Below are positions 25,209 to 33,760 of a stretch of DNA of 64,000 nucleotides, in pieces (within the stretch, counting starts at the first letter, position 1; each line of letters opens with the position of its first letter). Location: contig NZ_JABSQR010000030.1 in the NCBI RefSeq assembly GCF_013215705.1, positions 1 to 64,000 on the forward strand. Direction: 5' to 3'. Origin of the DNA: Moritella sp. GTDB taxonomy: Bacteria > Pseudomonadota > Gammaproteobacteria > Enterobacterales > Moritellaceae. The position numbers and the translations under genes are program-made. A model generated the notes under the pieces. That model was not told the DNA's origin, ran no database searches, and saw only the letters and a list, made by a program, of their open reading frames with translations.

Positions 25209-26647
25209 AACCATTTTTAACAAAAACATTGCTATTAAGCGCGCTCACCCTTAGTGCATTTCCACTGTCGGCTAATGATGCACAGGCTGCCGGTGCGCCT
25301 GACAATGACGCACAAGTTGTAAGTGAAAAATTACTCTACGACACCAAGCAAGATAATAAACAGCTGACAACAGCGTTAAAACAGCGTGAGGCAGGCTTTC
25401 AATTAACAGAAAAAGAAATTAAACAGCAGCGTCGGGCGTTATTAACGAAACAACGTCAACTGCAACATGAAACTGCAACGTTAAGCCAACAGTTTACGCG
25501 CAACGAAGAAGCGTTAACGAAGTTAGAAACACGGCTACGTTTAGAAACAGGTAGTTTAGGTGAATTGTTTGGTGTTGTGCGTCAATCGGCGAAACAGTTA
25601 AGTAGTGAAATTAAGACCTCAGTTACGGCTATTGATAGTGCGACGTTTGCACCGATTGTGAGCGATGTGGTCGCAGCAAGAACGTTACCGTCAATGGTGC
25701 AACTAACCGGGTTATGGTCAGCATTAGCAGAGCAAATTAAAGCCAGTGGTGAAGTCAAAACGGTGAATGTTGCTGTGATTGATGGCGCAGGGCAATTAGC
25801 AGATAAGCAAGCCGTACGATTAGGCAGTATTGGTCTTGTGGATGAACACGGTTATTTAGTTTGGGATGGACAAAAGCAAACGGCGACAGCATATCGAAAG
25901 CAACCAGAAAATGGACCAATAGCGGCTAATCTAGTTAACCCTGATGCTGCAGGTAATGTTGTGGTACTCGACCCATCACGTGGTGTGATGCTAGCACAAT
26001 TGGAAAATACCCCAACGCTAAAAGACCGTTTAGAGAATGGCGGCACTGTCGGTTATGTGATTATTTCCTTGCTGGTGGTTGGTTTATTGATTGCACTGAT
26101 ACAAGGCATGAAATTAGTCATTACACGTCGTCAAATAAAACAACAACTAGCCAACCCAAGTCACATTGGTGACAACCCATTAGGTCGCATTTTACAAGTA
26201 TACGTAGACAGTCATATAAAGTCGGCATTGCATAACAGTACTGAAGCGTTAGAGCTGCGCTTGATGGAAGTTGTTATTGATGAGCAGCAAGGTTTAGAGA
26301 AAGGTTTGTCGATGCTGAAATTACTGGCTGCGCTTGCACCTATGCTGGGGCTACTGGGAACGGTAACCGGCATGATTGAAACCTTCCAAGTGATCACGCA
26401 GTTTGGTAATGGCGATCCAAAAGTAATGGCTGGTGGCATTTCAATGGCGTTGATCACCACGGTATTAGGCTTAGTTGCTGCAATGCCGTTGTTACTTGCG
26501 CATAACATACTGAGTACGCAAGCCGATAATATTCGCGATATTTTAGAAAAACAAGGCATTAGCTTAGTTGCGCAGGAAGCTGAAAAACTAGCTATTGCAG
26601 CCGTTAATGATACTAACGTGACTCCTCTTACACAGCAAGTAGGCTAA
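25205..26647 (+). CDS. ttpC: TtpC-like MotA/TolQ/ExbB family protein with large periplasmic domain
   Basis: The 480-residue protein has a signal peptide, a long periplasmic coiled-coil and globular region (about 30-275), then three membrane helices and the TolQ/ExbB core (MLGLLGTVTGMIETFQVITQ, MAGGISMALITTVLGLVAAM). This is the architecture of TtpC of Vibrio TonB2 systems, which is needed beside ExbB2-ExbD2 for siderophore uptake. It is coupled to the DUF3450 gene by a 4-base overlap and lies 3 bases before exbB. Confidence 0.87.
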   Translation: MKPFLTKTLLLSALTLSAFPLSANDAQAAGAPDNDAQVVSEKLLYDTKQDNKQLTTALKQREAGFQLTEKEIKQQRRALLTKQRQLQHETATLSQQFTRNEEALTKLETRLRLETGSLGELFGVVRQSAKQLSSEIKTSVTAIDSATFAPIVSDVVAARTLPSMVQLTGLWSALAEQIKASGEVKTVNVAVIDGAGQLADKQAVRLGSIGLVDEHGYLVWDGQKQTATAYRKQPENGPIAANLVNPDAAGNVVVLDPSRGVMLAQLENTPTLKDRLENGGTVGYVIISLLVVGLLIALIQGMKLVITRRQIKQQLANPSHIGDNPLGRILQVYVDSHIKSALHNSTEALELRLMEVVIDEQQGLEKGLSMLKLLAALAPMLGLLGTVTGMIETFQVITQFGNGDPKVMAGGISMALITTVLGLVAAMPLLLAHNILSTQADNIRDILEKQGISLVAQEAEKLAIAAVNDTNVTPLTQQVG

Positions 26648-26650
26648 GCG

Positions 26651-27187
26651 ATGCATTTTGATATAACGTCAGTTGATTGGCTTGTCAGCGTCAATCAATT
26701 TATGCAACAGGGGGGACCAATACTGTATTGGCTTGCCGCTGTTGTTATGTTGTGTTGGTTTTGCGTGATGGAACGGTTGTTGTATTTGTATTGCTATTTT
26801 CCTGCCCTGCAACGTGACTTGTTAGCACGTTGGCAAGCACGTTCAGAGCAAGGCTCATGGCATGCTCAAGCGATTCGTGGAGGTTGGTTGTTACAGGCAC
26901 AGCAAGCATTACAGCAAAACCTCAGTTTTCTGAAAGTGCTGGTGGCTATTTGCCCTATGTTAGGCTTGTTAGGCACAGTAACAGGCATGATCAGTGTGTT
27001 TGATGTAATGGCAACACTCGGCAGTAGTGAACCTAAGTTAATGGCTGCAGGGATTTCGTTAGCAACCTTGCCTACAATGGCAGGCATGGTTGCAGCACTT
27101 GCAGGTATGTTTGCGCATGCACGTTTAACCAAGGCTTGTGATACACGCTATAGCAGATTAGAAAAATTATTAAGACCATCTATTTAA
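26651..27187 (+). CDS. exbB: Biopolymer transport protein ExbB (TonB2 type)
   Basis: The 178-residue protein has three membrane helices and the ExbB core CPMLGLLGTVTGMISVFDVM plus MAAGISLATLPTMAGMVAAL. With ExbD it forms the proton channel that powers TonB. It lies 3 bases after the TtpC-like gene and 25 before exbD. Confidence 0.9.
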   Translation: MHFDITSVDWLVSVNQFMQQGGPILYWLAAVVMLCWFCVMERLLYLYCYFPALQRDLLARWQARSEQGSWHAQAIRGGWLLQAQQALQQNLSFLKVLVAICPMLGLLGTVTGMISVFDVMATLGSSEPKLMAAGISLATLPTMAGMVAALAGMFAHARLTKACDTRYSRLEKLLRPSI

Positions 27188-27212
27188 TAAGACTTTTTAT
27201 GAAGGAATACAT

Positions 27213-27617
27213 ATGAGATTTAATCATCGTTCAGCCGCGCGTGAAGATGCACAAATTGATATGACCTCGATGTTAGATATCGTGTTTATCATGCTGATAT
27301 TTTTTATTGTGACGAGTTCATTTGTGCGTGAATCGGGGGTGGAAGTTAATCGCCCGCAGGCCAGCAATGTGGTTAGCCAAGCGGGTGCGGGTATCTTTAT
27401 TGGCATTACCGCTAACAATGATATTTATATTGATAAACGCATGGTTGATGTAGAGCGTGTTCAAGCAACATTAGAGCACTTGTTATTGTCTCAACCTGAT
27501 GCCTCTTTGGTTATTCAAGCAGATGAACATGCGTTTAATGGCACCGTGGTTAAAGTCATGGATGCAGCAAACGGTGCGGGTGTTAAAGGTATCGCATTGG
27601 CGGTGGAGAAGTCTTAA
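27213..27617 (+). CDS. exbD: Biopolymer transport protein ExbD (TonB2 type)
   Basis: The 134-residue protein has an N-terminal cytoplasmic segment, one helix with the essential Asp (IDMTSMLDIVFIMLIFFIVT), and a periplasmic domain (VVKVMDAANGAGVKGIALAV). AAGGA is 7 bases before the ATG. Its stop overlaps the tonB start as TAATG. Confidence 0.92.
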   Translation: MRFNHRSAAREDAQIDMTSMLDIVFIMLIFFIVTSSFVRESGVEVNRPQASNVVSQAGAGIFIGITANNDIYIDKRMVDVERVQATLEHLLLSQPDASLVIQADEHAFNGTVVKVMDAANGAGVKGIALAVEKS

Positions 27618-28231
27618 TGTTACGTTTTTTACTGGCTGTACCGCTGGCTTTGGCGATGACATTAGCTTTGTTTACGTTAATGGCGTGGATGGTGGATAAC
27701 GGCAACACTGGCAAGCCGGAAGCATCGGCTGCGCAAGCGTTTGATATTGTTATGGTCGAGCAAGAGCGTGATATTAATCGTCGTCAGCGGGATTTGCCGG
27801 AACTGCCAAAAAAGTCGCCGCCACCCACAGACCGCGTACCTGTCGCAAGTTCAAAGGTAAAAGCCTTGGTATTACCCGATATGTCTGTAGTCGGTATCGA
27901 TATGGCAGTCATCGGCGTTGAAATCGGCTTGCCAGTGATTGGTGAGTTTAGCGCAAATCAACAAGCGATGCCCTTGTATCGTGTTGAACCGCGCTATCCA
28001 TCAAGCGCATTGAAACAAGGTGCCCAGGGCTGGGTTAAACTGTCATTCACCATTGATACTCTGGGTCGTCCGGTTGATATCAAAATATTGGCAGCAAAGC
28101 CAAGACGTTTATTTGAGAAGGCAGCGGTGAAAGCATTACGAAAATGGAAGTACCAACCCAAATTGACTGAGGGGAAAGCGACCATGCAAGTTAACCAGAC
28201 TGTTACCTTGGAGTTTAAATTAGAACGATGA
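27617..28231 (+). CDS. tonB: TonB family energy transducer (TonB2 type)
   Basis: The 204 residues comprise an N-terminal membrane anchor, a short Pro-containing periplasmic linker (LPELPKKSPPP) and a C-terminal TonB domain (RVEPRYPSSALKQGAQGWV, then FEKAAVKALRKWKYQP). The linker is much shorter than in classical TonB1 proteins, as expected for TonB2. It overlaps exbD by one base and the TPR gene by four. Confidence 0.92.
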   Translation: MLRFLLAVPLALAMTLALFTLMAWMVDNGNTGKPEASAAQAFDIVMVEQERDINRRQRDLPELPKKSPPPTDRVPVASSKVKALVLPDMSVVGIDMAVIGVEIGLPVIGEFSANQQAMPLYRVEPRYPSSALKQGAQGWVKLSFTIDTLGRPVDIKILAAKPRRLFEKAAVKALRKWKYQPKLTEGKATMQVNQTVTLEFKLER

Positions 28232-29556
28232 AGTTAGACTATTTAACTATTTATAATACCAAGCTAACTGTTTATAAGACAAAGCTAATTGTGTATAAAG
28301 CCAAGCTAACCATATACAAAGCCAATGTCAGCAAACTAAAAAGTGCGTTGCTGTTCGCTTTGTTGTGTTGGTTTACCTCATCAGCCTATGCGAATCCGCC
28401 ACAGTTAACGCAGTTTATTGCCGGTAAGATCCAAGCCGCACAGGCTTTACAACAGCAAGAACGCTATGGGGATGCGATTGAGTTGTTAACTGAACTCACC
28501 CCGAGACAAGCGTACGACCAAGCTTTTGTACAACGCGTGTTAGGTATATTTCATTGGCAGCAAGAAAATACCGACCAAGCGGTAAAGTACTTAACACTGG
28601 CCGTTGAAAGTCAGTTATTACCGACAGAACAGACTTGGATGACGCAACGAATGGTGGCGGATATCTTACTTAGTCAGCAAAAGTACCAACAAGCCTTGCC
28701 GCATTACTATGTTCTTGTGAACAAAAAAATATCGAGTATTAAGTTAAAAGAATTTACGGAACTGTGGCTACGTATCGCGCAAACCCATTATCAGCTTCGT
28801 GAATGGGACAAGGTACTCATTGCTGTGCGTTCATATGAAGGGATAAATACGCAAGGTGACCAAGTTCAGGCGCTAAATCTACAATTGACGGCACAATCAC
28901 AACTGCAACGCTGGCCTGCTGCTATTGATACCTTAGACCGCATCATTGCCGTAGAGCCCGATAAGCTATTATGGTGGCAGCAACTTGCTGGTTTACAATT
29001 ACGAGTTTCACAGCCACAAGCGGCATTAACCACTTTAATTTTAGCGCAACGTCAAGGGCTTGAGTTAAGTGTACAAGAGTATCGTACGTTGGCACAGTTA
29101 TATGCACAACAAGGTATACCTGAACAAGCTGCTCGTGAGTTAGGCTTATTAGCGGCCAATATTACGGACAATGATGAGCGTCAGAAACTATTAGCGGAAC
29201 AAGCGCAATATTGGCAGATGGCGAAAGAGTGGAATAAGGCGATTGACACATGGCGCGATGTTATTGCCTTGTCTACAGGTGATGCAGCGGAATATCGCTG
29301 GCTGCTCGCACAACTATTGTTACAGCAGGGACATTATGAGTTGGCTCTGCTGGAGTTGAATCATCATCAAATTAAGCAAGGTAAAAGTAACAAGGAGCAA
29401 GCAGCAATCGAGTTAGCCAAAGTTCGATCTTACTATAAACTTGAGCAATTTGACCGTGCGATCACCCATGCAAAGTTAGCTCAGTATCTTTCGCCCTCGG
29501 CGAGTGCAAAAGGCTGGCTTAAGTATTTACAACAAGTACGTAAAATACATAGTTAG
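28228..29556 (+). CDS. TPR-repeat protein of the TonB2 cluster
   Basis: This 442-residue protein closes the operon. An unusual N-terminus has four 7-residue repeats (LTIYNTK, LTVYKTK, LIVYKAK, LTIYKAN; residues 6-33), then a signal peptide (LLFALLCWFTSSAYA, cleavage near residue 55) and about ten tetratricopeptide-like helical pairs (AIELLTELTPRQAYDQAFVQ, WPAAIDTLDRIIAVEP). A TPR protein ends many TonB2 operons, where it probably scaffolds the periplasmic complex. The start overlaps tonB (ATGA); the N-region of 38 residues is oddly long for a signal peptide. Confidence 0.82.
   Translation: MKLDYLTIYNTKLTVYKTKLIVYKAKLTIYKANVSKLKSALLFALLCWFTSSAYANPPQLTQFIAGKIQAAQALQQQERYGDAIELLTELTPRQAYDQAFVQRVLGIFHWQQENTDQAVKYLTLAVESQLLPTEQTWMTQRMVADILLSQQKYQQALPHYYVLVNKKISSIKLKEFTELWLRIAQTHYQLREWDKVLIAVRSYEGINTQGDQVQALNLQLTAQSQLQRWPAAIDTLDRIIAVEPDKLLWWQQLAGLQLRVSQPQAALTTLILAQRQGLELSVQEYRTLAQLYAQQGIPEQAARELGLLAANITDNDERQKLLAEQAQYWQMAKEWNKAIDTWRDVIALSTGDAAEYRWLLAQLLLQQGHYELALLELNHHQIKQGKSNKEQAAIELAKVRSYYKLEQFDRAITHAKLAQYLSPSASAKGWLKYLQQVRKIHS
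28243..28326 (+). repeat. Four 21-bp tandem repeats at the start of the TPR gene
   Basis: Four in-frame, imperfect 21-bp units encode LTIYNTK, LTVYKTK, LIVYKAK and LTIYKAN before the hydrophobic core of the signal peptide. Confidence 0.75.
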
Positions 29557-29623
29557 TACCCACTATAACTATGCCTCGTTAAGACTATTATTTAAGTAAT
29601 GGTTCTATTTATGCGTTAATGTC

Positions 29624-30031
29624 TTAACTTTTTAGTAAAGCGAGTAATGCCATTTCAATCAGTTGGGTATCATTTAATTGCTTATATTTGTCTTGTTGTT
29701 TAAGGGCTTCAAGCATGTTTTTGTGGGTTTTACTGAGTTTTAAGTAATGGCTATTAGCATCGAGCGCCGTTAAATTTTGTGTTTGCAGTGATTCAGTAAT
29801 CACGCGTAAATAACTCGGGCGTAGATGGGCTGTTAATATTTCCAAGTACGCGCCTGGCGCCATGCCTTGGTATTCTGTTACTGCGATCTGTATATCTAGA
29901 GACACGTTATTGTCGCTAAATATTTCATCGAGTTGTTTGGTGGCAATATCAGCAGTGACTTTACGGCTGAGTTTACGGGCCTCATCATTAGACATGATTG
30001 GTGTTGTAGAAATAATGTTAGCTTGAGTCAC
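29624..30031 (-). CDS. Hypothetical cytoplasmic protein, 135 residues
   Basis: Not recognised. The product is soluble and mostly helical, with a leucine-rich C-terminus (LNDTQLIEMALLALLKS). The start is a GTG at 30031 with AAGGT 9 bases upstream; an ATG at 29995 has no ribosome site. It converges on the TPR gene and is divergent from arginine kinase. Confidence 0.6.
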   Translation of the reverse strand: MTQANIISTTPIMSNDEARKLSRKVTADIATKQLDEIFSDNNVSLDIQIAVTEYQGMAPGAYLEILTAHLRPSYLRVITESLQTQNLTALDANSHYLKLSKTHKNMLEALKQQDKYKQLNDTQLIEMALLALLKS

Positions 30032-30200
30032 TGAAATGATACCTTGTTAGTGCTTAATATTTATTATTAACCAGAATAACATAACCCTGAAAATAATCGA
30101 TTTTAGGTTCTTATTTTCTACCTCTCATTATCGAAATGCACTATTGTTCATGGTATTCAGTCGTATTTAGTTGTATTTTGTAGCCATCTCCAAACTATAC

Positions 30201-30224
30201 TATACCCAAGCTATGCCAATATTT
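30201..30224. repeat. Copy of the TATACCCAAG repeat before arginine kinase
   Basis: TATACCCAAGCTATGCCAAT matches the dispersed motif in its first ten bases and diverges after. It lies about 30 bases before the kinase ATG. Confidence 0.5.
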
Positions 30225-30254
30225 ACTTATTGTACCGTTAACGAGCAGGACGCT

Positions 30255-31292
30255 ATGAAATACCCAGACTTTACCGATAAACATGAATCACTTATGGCAA
30301 AAAATCTAACTCCAGATTTGTTCACTCAATTGCAGGATGTAGTGACTAAAAATGGTTTTACATTACACGATGTGATTAATTCAGGGTTAATAAATCCTGA
30401 TAGCGGTATTGGCGTCTATGCGGGTGACACTGAGTCATACCAATGTTTCGCGCCCTTGTTCAATCCGATTATTAGTCAATATCATGGCTTTGACGAAAAT
30501 ACTTTACACACAACTAATTTAAACCCTGCTGATATAGATGCGAATGATCCAGATCCGACTAATAAATACATAGTATCTACCCGGATTCGGGTAGGGCGAA
30601 ACCTCGCTGATATGCCACTCGGGCCTGCGATAACTAGATCACAACGTAATGAAGTTGAAACCCGGGCAGCAGCCGCATTGACAAATATGTCAGGTGAATT
30701 ATCGGGTAATTATTATACCTTATCTGACATTCCTGAAACGGTGAAAACCCAACTGGTTAATGATCACTTCTTGTTTAAAGCGGGCGATCGTTTTTTTGAA
30801 GCTGCGGGTTTAAACCGTGATTGGCCTGCTGGACGAGGCATTTATCATAACATTGATAAAACCTTTTTAGTCTGGGTGAATGAAGAAGACCAATTGCGTG
30901 TTATTTCGATGCAAGCGGGCGGTAATATCCAGCAGGTGTTTGTACGTCTGACCACTGCACTGGCTGAGCTTGGGCAGCATTTGGATTTTGCGTTTACTGA
31001 TCACCTCGGTTACATCAGTAGTTGTCCGACAAACCTGGGCACGGCAATGCGAGCCAGTGTGCATATTAAACTGCCTTGCTTAGGTAACAACATGGCTAAA
31101 TTTAAAGCTATTACCGAAGCGCATCATTTGCAGATCCGCGGCATCCACGGTGAACACTCTGAAAGTGAAGGGCATGTTTATGATATCAGTAACCGCCGTC
31201 GTTTAGGGGTTACTGAAGTGGAATGTGTACAAGATTTATATCAAGGGGTGGTTGCTTTAATCGCCGAGGAACAATTGCTAGAACAGGCTTAA
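30255..31292 (+). CDS. Arginine kinase / ATP:guanido phosphotransferase
   Basis: From the ATG at 30255 (AGGA 5 bases upstream) the 345-residue protein covers the whole phosphagen kinase fold. Landmarks: SGLINPDSGIGVYAGDTESY (specificity loop region), STRIRVGRNL, RGIYHNIDKTFLVWVNEED with the catalytic Glu, CPTNLGTAMRASVHI with reactive Cys257, and ESEGHVYDISNRRRLGVTE. It transfers phosphate between ATP and arginine, or a related guanidine compound, to buffer cellular energy. Such enzymes are rare in bacteria; Moritella and a few deltaproteobacteria have them. Substrate specificity for arginine rather than taurocyamine is inferred from overall resemblance. Confidence 0.9.
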   Translation: MKYPDFTDKHESLMAKNLTPDLFTQLQDVVTKNGFTLHDVINSGLINPDSGIGVYAGDTESYQCFAPLFNPIISQYHGFDENTLHTTNLNPADIDANDPDPTNKYIVSTRIRVGRNLADMPLGPAITRSQRNEVETRAAAALTNMSGELSGNYYTLSDIPETVKTQLVNDHFLFKAGDRFFEAAGLNRDWPAGRGIYHNIDKTFLVWVNEEDQLRVISMQAGGNIQQVFVRLTTALAELGQHLDFAFTDHLGYISSCPTNLGTAMRASVHIKLPCLGNNMAKFKAITEAHHLQIRGIHGEHSESEGHVYDISNRRRLGVTEVECVQDLYQGVVALIAEEQLLEQA

Positions 31293-31298
31293 AATAAG

Positions 31299-31323
31299 CA
31301 ATGACGTTTTAACGTTATTTTTA
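31299..31323. terminator. Hairpin between convergent arginine kinase and hydroxylase genes
   Basis: AATGACGTT and AACGTTATT pair across a two-base loop and are followed by TTT on the plus strand. Confidence 0.5.
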
Positions 31324-31330
31324 TGACTCG

Positions 31331-32143
31331 TTACTTATCTCTGAATGGTTGGGTAAGCATTCGCTGCACCTGACATTCTTTGGCGTCACGAAAATAAGGC
31401 AAACCAATCTGCATTTTTTGATGACCTAATGCCGGTTGCGCTTGGTAACTACCAAATAAACGATCCCACCAAGGTAAGCAGAAGCCGAAATTATGATTGG
31501 TTTCACGGCCATTGATCGAGTGATGCACGCGGTGCATATCAGGTGTAACTAACAAGTAGCGAAGATAATGATCTATTTTACTTGGTAATCGGATGTTGCT
31601 GTGATTAAACATCGCGGTCAGATTCAATAACATTTCAAATAACACTACGGCAATCACTGGCACCCCCAGTGTGATAATGACCGCAATTTTGATCAGCATA
31701 GATAACCCAATTTCAATGGGATGAAAACGGATTGCTGTCGTCACATCAATATCAAGATCGCTGTGGTGCATCCGGTGTAAACGCCATAGTACTGGAATTT
31801 TATGAAATATTCGGTGCTGAAAATAAATCGCCGCATCAAGCAACATGATAGACAAGACTACGATTAACGTATTACTCATTATGTTATTTTCAGCTATTAC
31901 AGCACCTAACCCCCATTGTTGTTGCACATACAGGGCAGCATCGATAGCAACAAACGGCATTAGTAATTTTAACGTAAGATTATTAAGCATCACCATCGCG
32001 ATGTTATTGCCCCACCGCTGTATTTTTGCAACGGTTAGTGGTCGTTTGGGTTGATAGTGTTCCCATACGGCTAATAATATAAACAAACCAATAAATGCAC
32101 CAAGTCGCAGTGCATTGCTGTTAACGATAAACCAGTCGTTCAT
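31331..32143 (-). CDS. Sterol desaturase/fatty acid hydroxylase family membrane protein
   Basis: The 270-residue polytopic protein has the di-iron histidine clusters of this family: HRIFHKIPVLWRLHRMHHSD (about residues 108-127), HSNIRLP, and MHRVHHSINGRETNHNFGF (about 203-221). These enzymes hydroxylate or desaturate lipids at the membrane; the substrate here is unknown. AGG lies 8 bases before the ATG. It is flanked by arginine kinase and the TnpB element. Confidence 0.87.
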   Translation of the reverse strand: MNDWFIVNSNALRLGAFIGLFILLAVWEHYQPKRPLTVAKIQRWGNNIAMVMLNNLTLKLLMPFVAIDAALYVQQQWGLGAVIAENNIMSNTLIVVLSIMLLDAAIYFQHRIFHKIPVLWRLHRMHHSDLDIDVTTAIRFHPIEIGLSMLIKIAVIITLGVPVIAVVLFEMLLNLTAMFNHSNIRLPSKIDHYLRYLLVTPDMHRVHHSINGRETNHNFGFCLPWWDRLFGSYQAQPALGHQKMQIGLPYFRDAKECQVQRMLTQPFRDK

Positions 32144-32184
32144 CTCTTTTACCTGCTGTATTTCTGTTAAGCGTATTGTGCTGG

Positions 32185-32333
32185 TTGAAGTACCCCTAGC
32201 TGAAGCAAGGGGATTCTTGTCGTCTACGGTTTAGGCATTGCAACTATGTTAACATTAACCGTAATTGCGTTAGTCTTCTAAAACCTCTTACAAGCATTTA
32301 ACGTGTCGGTACTACCTACCGCCACAAAATTGT
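32185..32333 (-). ncRNA. Candidate omega-RNA (right-end guide RNA) of TnpB
   Basis: In known IS200/IS605 elements the RNA guiding TnpB is copied from the 3' end of tnpB through the right end, with the guide just outside. Here 149 bases follow the tnpB stop, with hairpins CGGTA/TACCG (32307-32321) and the terminal hairpin at 32193-32212. The guide would begin just beyond 32185. Position and existence are inferred from the family. Confidence 0.45.
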
Positions 32334-33434
32334 TTAAGCTGCTAGTCTTAATCCCTCTTTATGGATATTGATAGCAGCATTATGATCTCTATCGTGAACA
32401 GCGCCGCATGCGCAAGTCCACTTCCTGATCGCTAATGACCACTGCCCAGCGTATAACGCTCCACACTCGCTGCACATTTTAGACGAAGGAAACCACTGGC
32501 TAATAGTTGATAATTTACGCCCGTACCAATCAGCCTTATATTCTAACTGTCTTGCTATTTCACCGAAATTAGCATCATGGAGATGCTTTGCCAGCTTGCG
32601 ATTTTTCACCATGTTTTTGACTTTCAATGACTCGATCCCTATCACTTGGTTTTCGTTTATAAGTGTCGACGTCATTTTATGCGTAAAGTCTCTACGGGAA
32701 TTCGCTATCTTTTCGTGGATCTTAGCAATAACAAGCTTTTGCTTTTTGAAATTGCGAGAGCCTTTTTTTCTTTTCGCTAATTTTCGTGAAGCCTTAGCGA
32801 GTTTTTTGGCATATCGATTTGTTAAGCGCGGGTTGTTAAATTTAACGCCATCCGAGCAGATCGCTAAATCTTTAATGCCAACATCGACACCGATCGTTTT
32901 ATTAACAATCGGCAGCTGTTTTATAGCTTCTTTTACTAGTATTGAAACAAAATACTTACCTGATTTAGTCTTGGATACGGTAAGTGAACTTGGTTTTCCA
33001 GTGAAGTAGCGCGACCACTTTATTTTAAGCGGTTGCTTCATTTTAGCGAGTAACAATGATTGTTTATCTGCATCCCATTTGAACCCGTTACTCATGTAAC
33101 TGGCTGATTGATAATTATGCTTTGATTTAAATTTAGGGTAACCAAAACCTGACTTAAAAAAGGACTGAAAACCGTTGTTAAGGTGTTTTAACGCCTGTTG
33201 TAAAGGCACGCTTGATACGTCTTTCAGCCACAAAAGGTCGGGGTTCTTTTTAAGCTGAGTGAGGTTCTTACTCCAATCGTTATAATTGGTTTTATTGCCT
33301 AGTTCATACTGCGCTTTAGAAAACGCCAATGCTGAATTATAAGCGACACGCACACAACCAAATGTCTGAGAAAGCATGACTGCTTGCTCGTTATTCGGGT
33401 AAAATCTGTATTTGTACGCGATTAACTTCAACAT
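32334..33434 (-). CDS. tnpB: TnpB RNA-guided endonuclease (IS200/IS605 family)
   Basis: The 366-residue protein is full length. The N-terminal helix-turn-helix region (YRFYPNNEQAVMLSQTFGCV) is followed by the RuvC-like nuclease: Asp184 in GVDVGIKDL, Glu268 in IGIESLKVKNM and Asp350 in HDRDHNAAINI. A zinc finger uses Cys321, Cys324, Cys341 and Cys343. All catalytic residues are present, so an active nuclease is expected. TnpB cuts DNA at guide matches and helps retain the element. Confidence 0.9.
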   Translation of the reverse strand: MLKLIAYKYRFYPNNEQAVMLSQTFGCVRVAYNSALAFSKAQYELGNKTNYNDWSKNLTQLKKNPDLLWLKDVSSVPLQQALKHLNNGFQSFFKSGFGYPKFKSKHNYQSASYMSNGFKWDADKQSLLLAKMKQPLKIKWSRYFTGKPSSLTVSKTKSGKYFVSILVKEAIKQLPIVNKTIGVDVGIKDLAICSDGVKFNNPRLTNRYAKKLAKASRKLAKRKKGSRNFKKQKLVIAKIHEKIANSRRDFTHKMTSTLINENQVIGIESLKVKNMVKNRKLAKHLHDANFGEIARQLEYKADWYGRKLSTISQWFPSSKMCSECGALYAGQWSLAIRKWTCACGAVHDRDHNAAINIHKEGLRLAA

Positions 33435-33697
33435 AACACCCTAGTTAACTGTATGTAATTCCAGTGTCAAGTTCTAAATTTAGACCTTGTCACTTTGTAT
33501 GTCAACAGAATAAAGGCCAGGGCGCCTATTGCTTCGCAATAACGACTTACATTCCCGACATAAATGACGGGGTTTTACGTCAAAGATGATAAAAATGACA
33601 TTGCCAAGTCTCGCTGTGATGCTTTGTTGCAAAATAAAGTTATTCTTGGAATAGACATATATCAATTACAAGCAAGTAGTGGTTCCGTAATATGGTG

Positions 33698-33720
33698 GTA
33701 TACCCAAGTAGCTTGGGCAC
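33698..33720. repeat. Palindromic copy of the TATACCCAAG repeat
   Basis: GTATACCCAAGTAGCTTGGG contains the perfect palindrome CCCAAG-TAG-CTTGGG, 40 bases before the hemerythrin gene. Confidence 0.6.
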
Positions 33721-33760
33721 ACGACCATATTATTACAGTTTGTTATTTTTTGAGGCACTT

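Larger units (their letters stand above)
32185..33578 (-). mobile_element. IS200/IS605-family element of the IS1341 type (tnpB only)
   Basis: The element is read on the minus strand. The left end has an imperfect hairpin, CCCGACATAAATGACGGG (33554-33571), just inside a TTGAC flank (33583-33579). The right end has hairpin CCCCTAGCTGAAGCAAGGGG (32193-32212) and ends at TCAA, the usual cleavage tetranucleotide of this group. There is one gene, tnpB; no tnpA is present, so movement would need a TnpA from elsewhere. The end positions are inferred from family rules. Confidence 0.72.

Noticed and set aside
26212-26559. 115-residue minus-strand frame
   Set aside because: Antisense to the TtpC-like gene with no ribosome site; the coding strand has unmistakable TolQ/ExbB motifs.
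32596-33009. 137-residue plus-strand frame
   Set aside because: Antisense to tnpB, with no start signal.
33435-33760. tnpA gene of the IS605-type element
   Set aside because: The space between tnpB and the left-end hairpin is too short and has no frame with the HUH motif.
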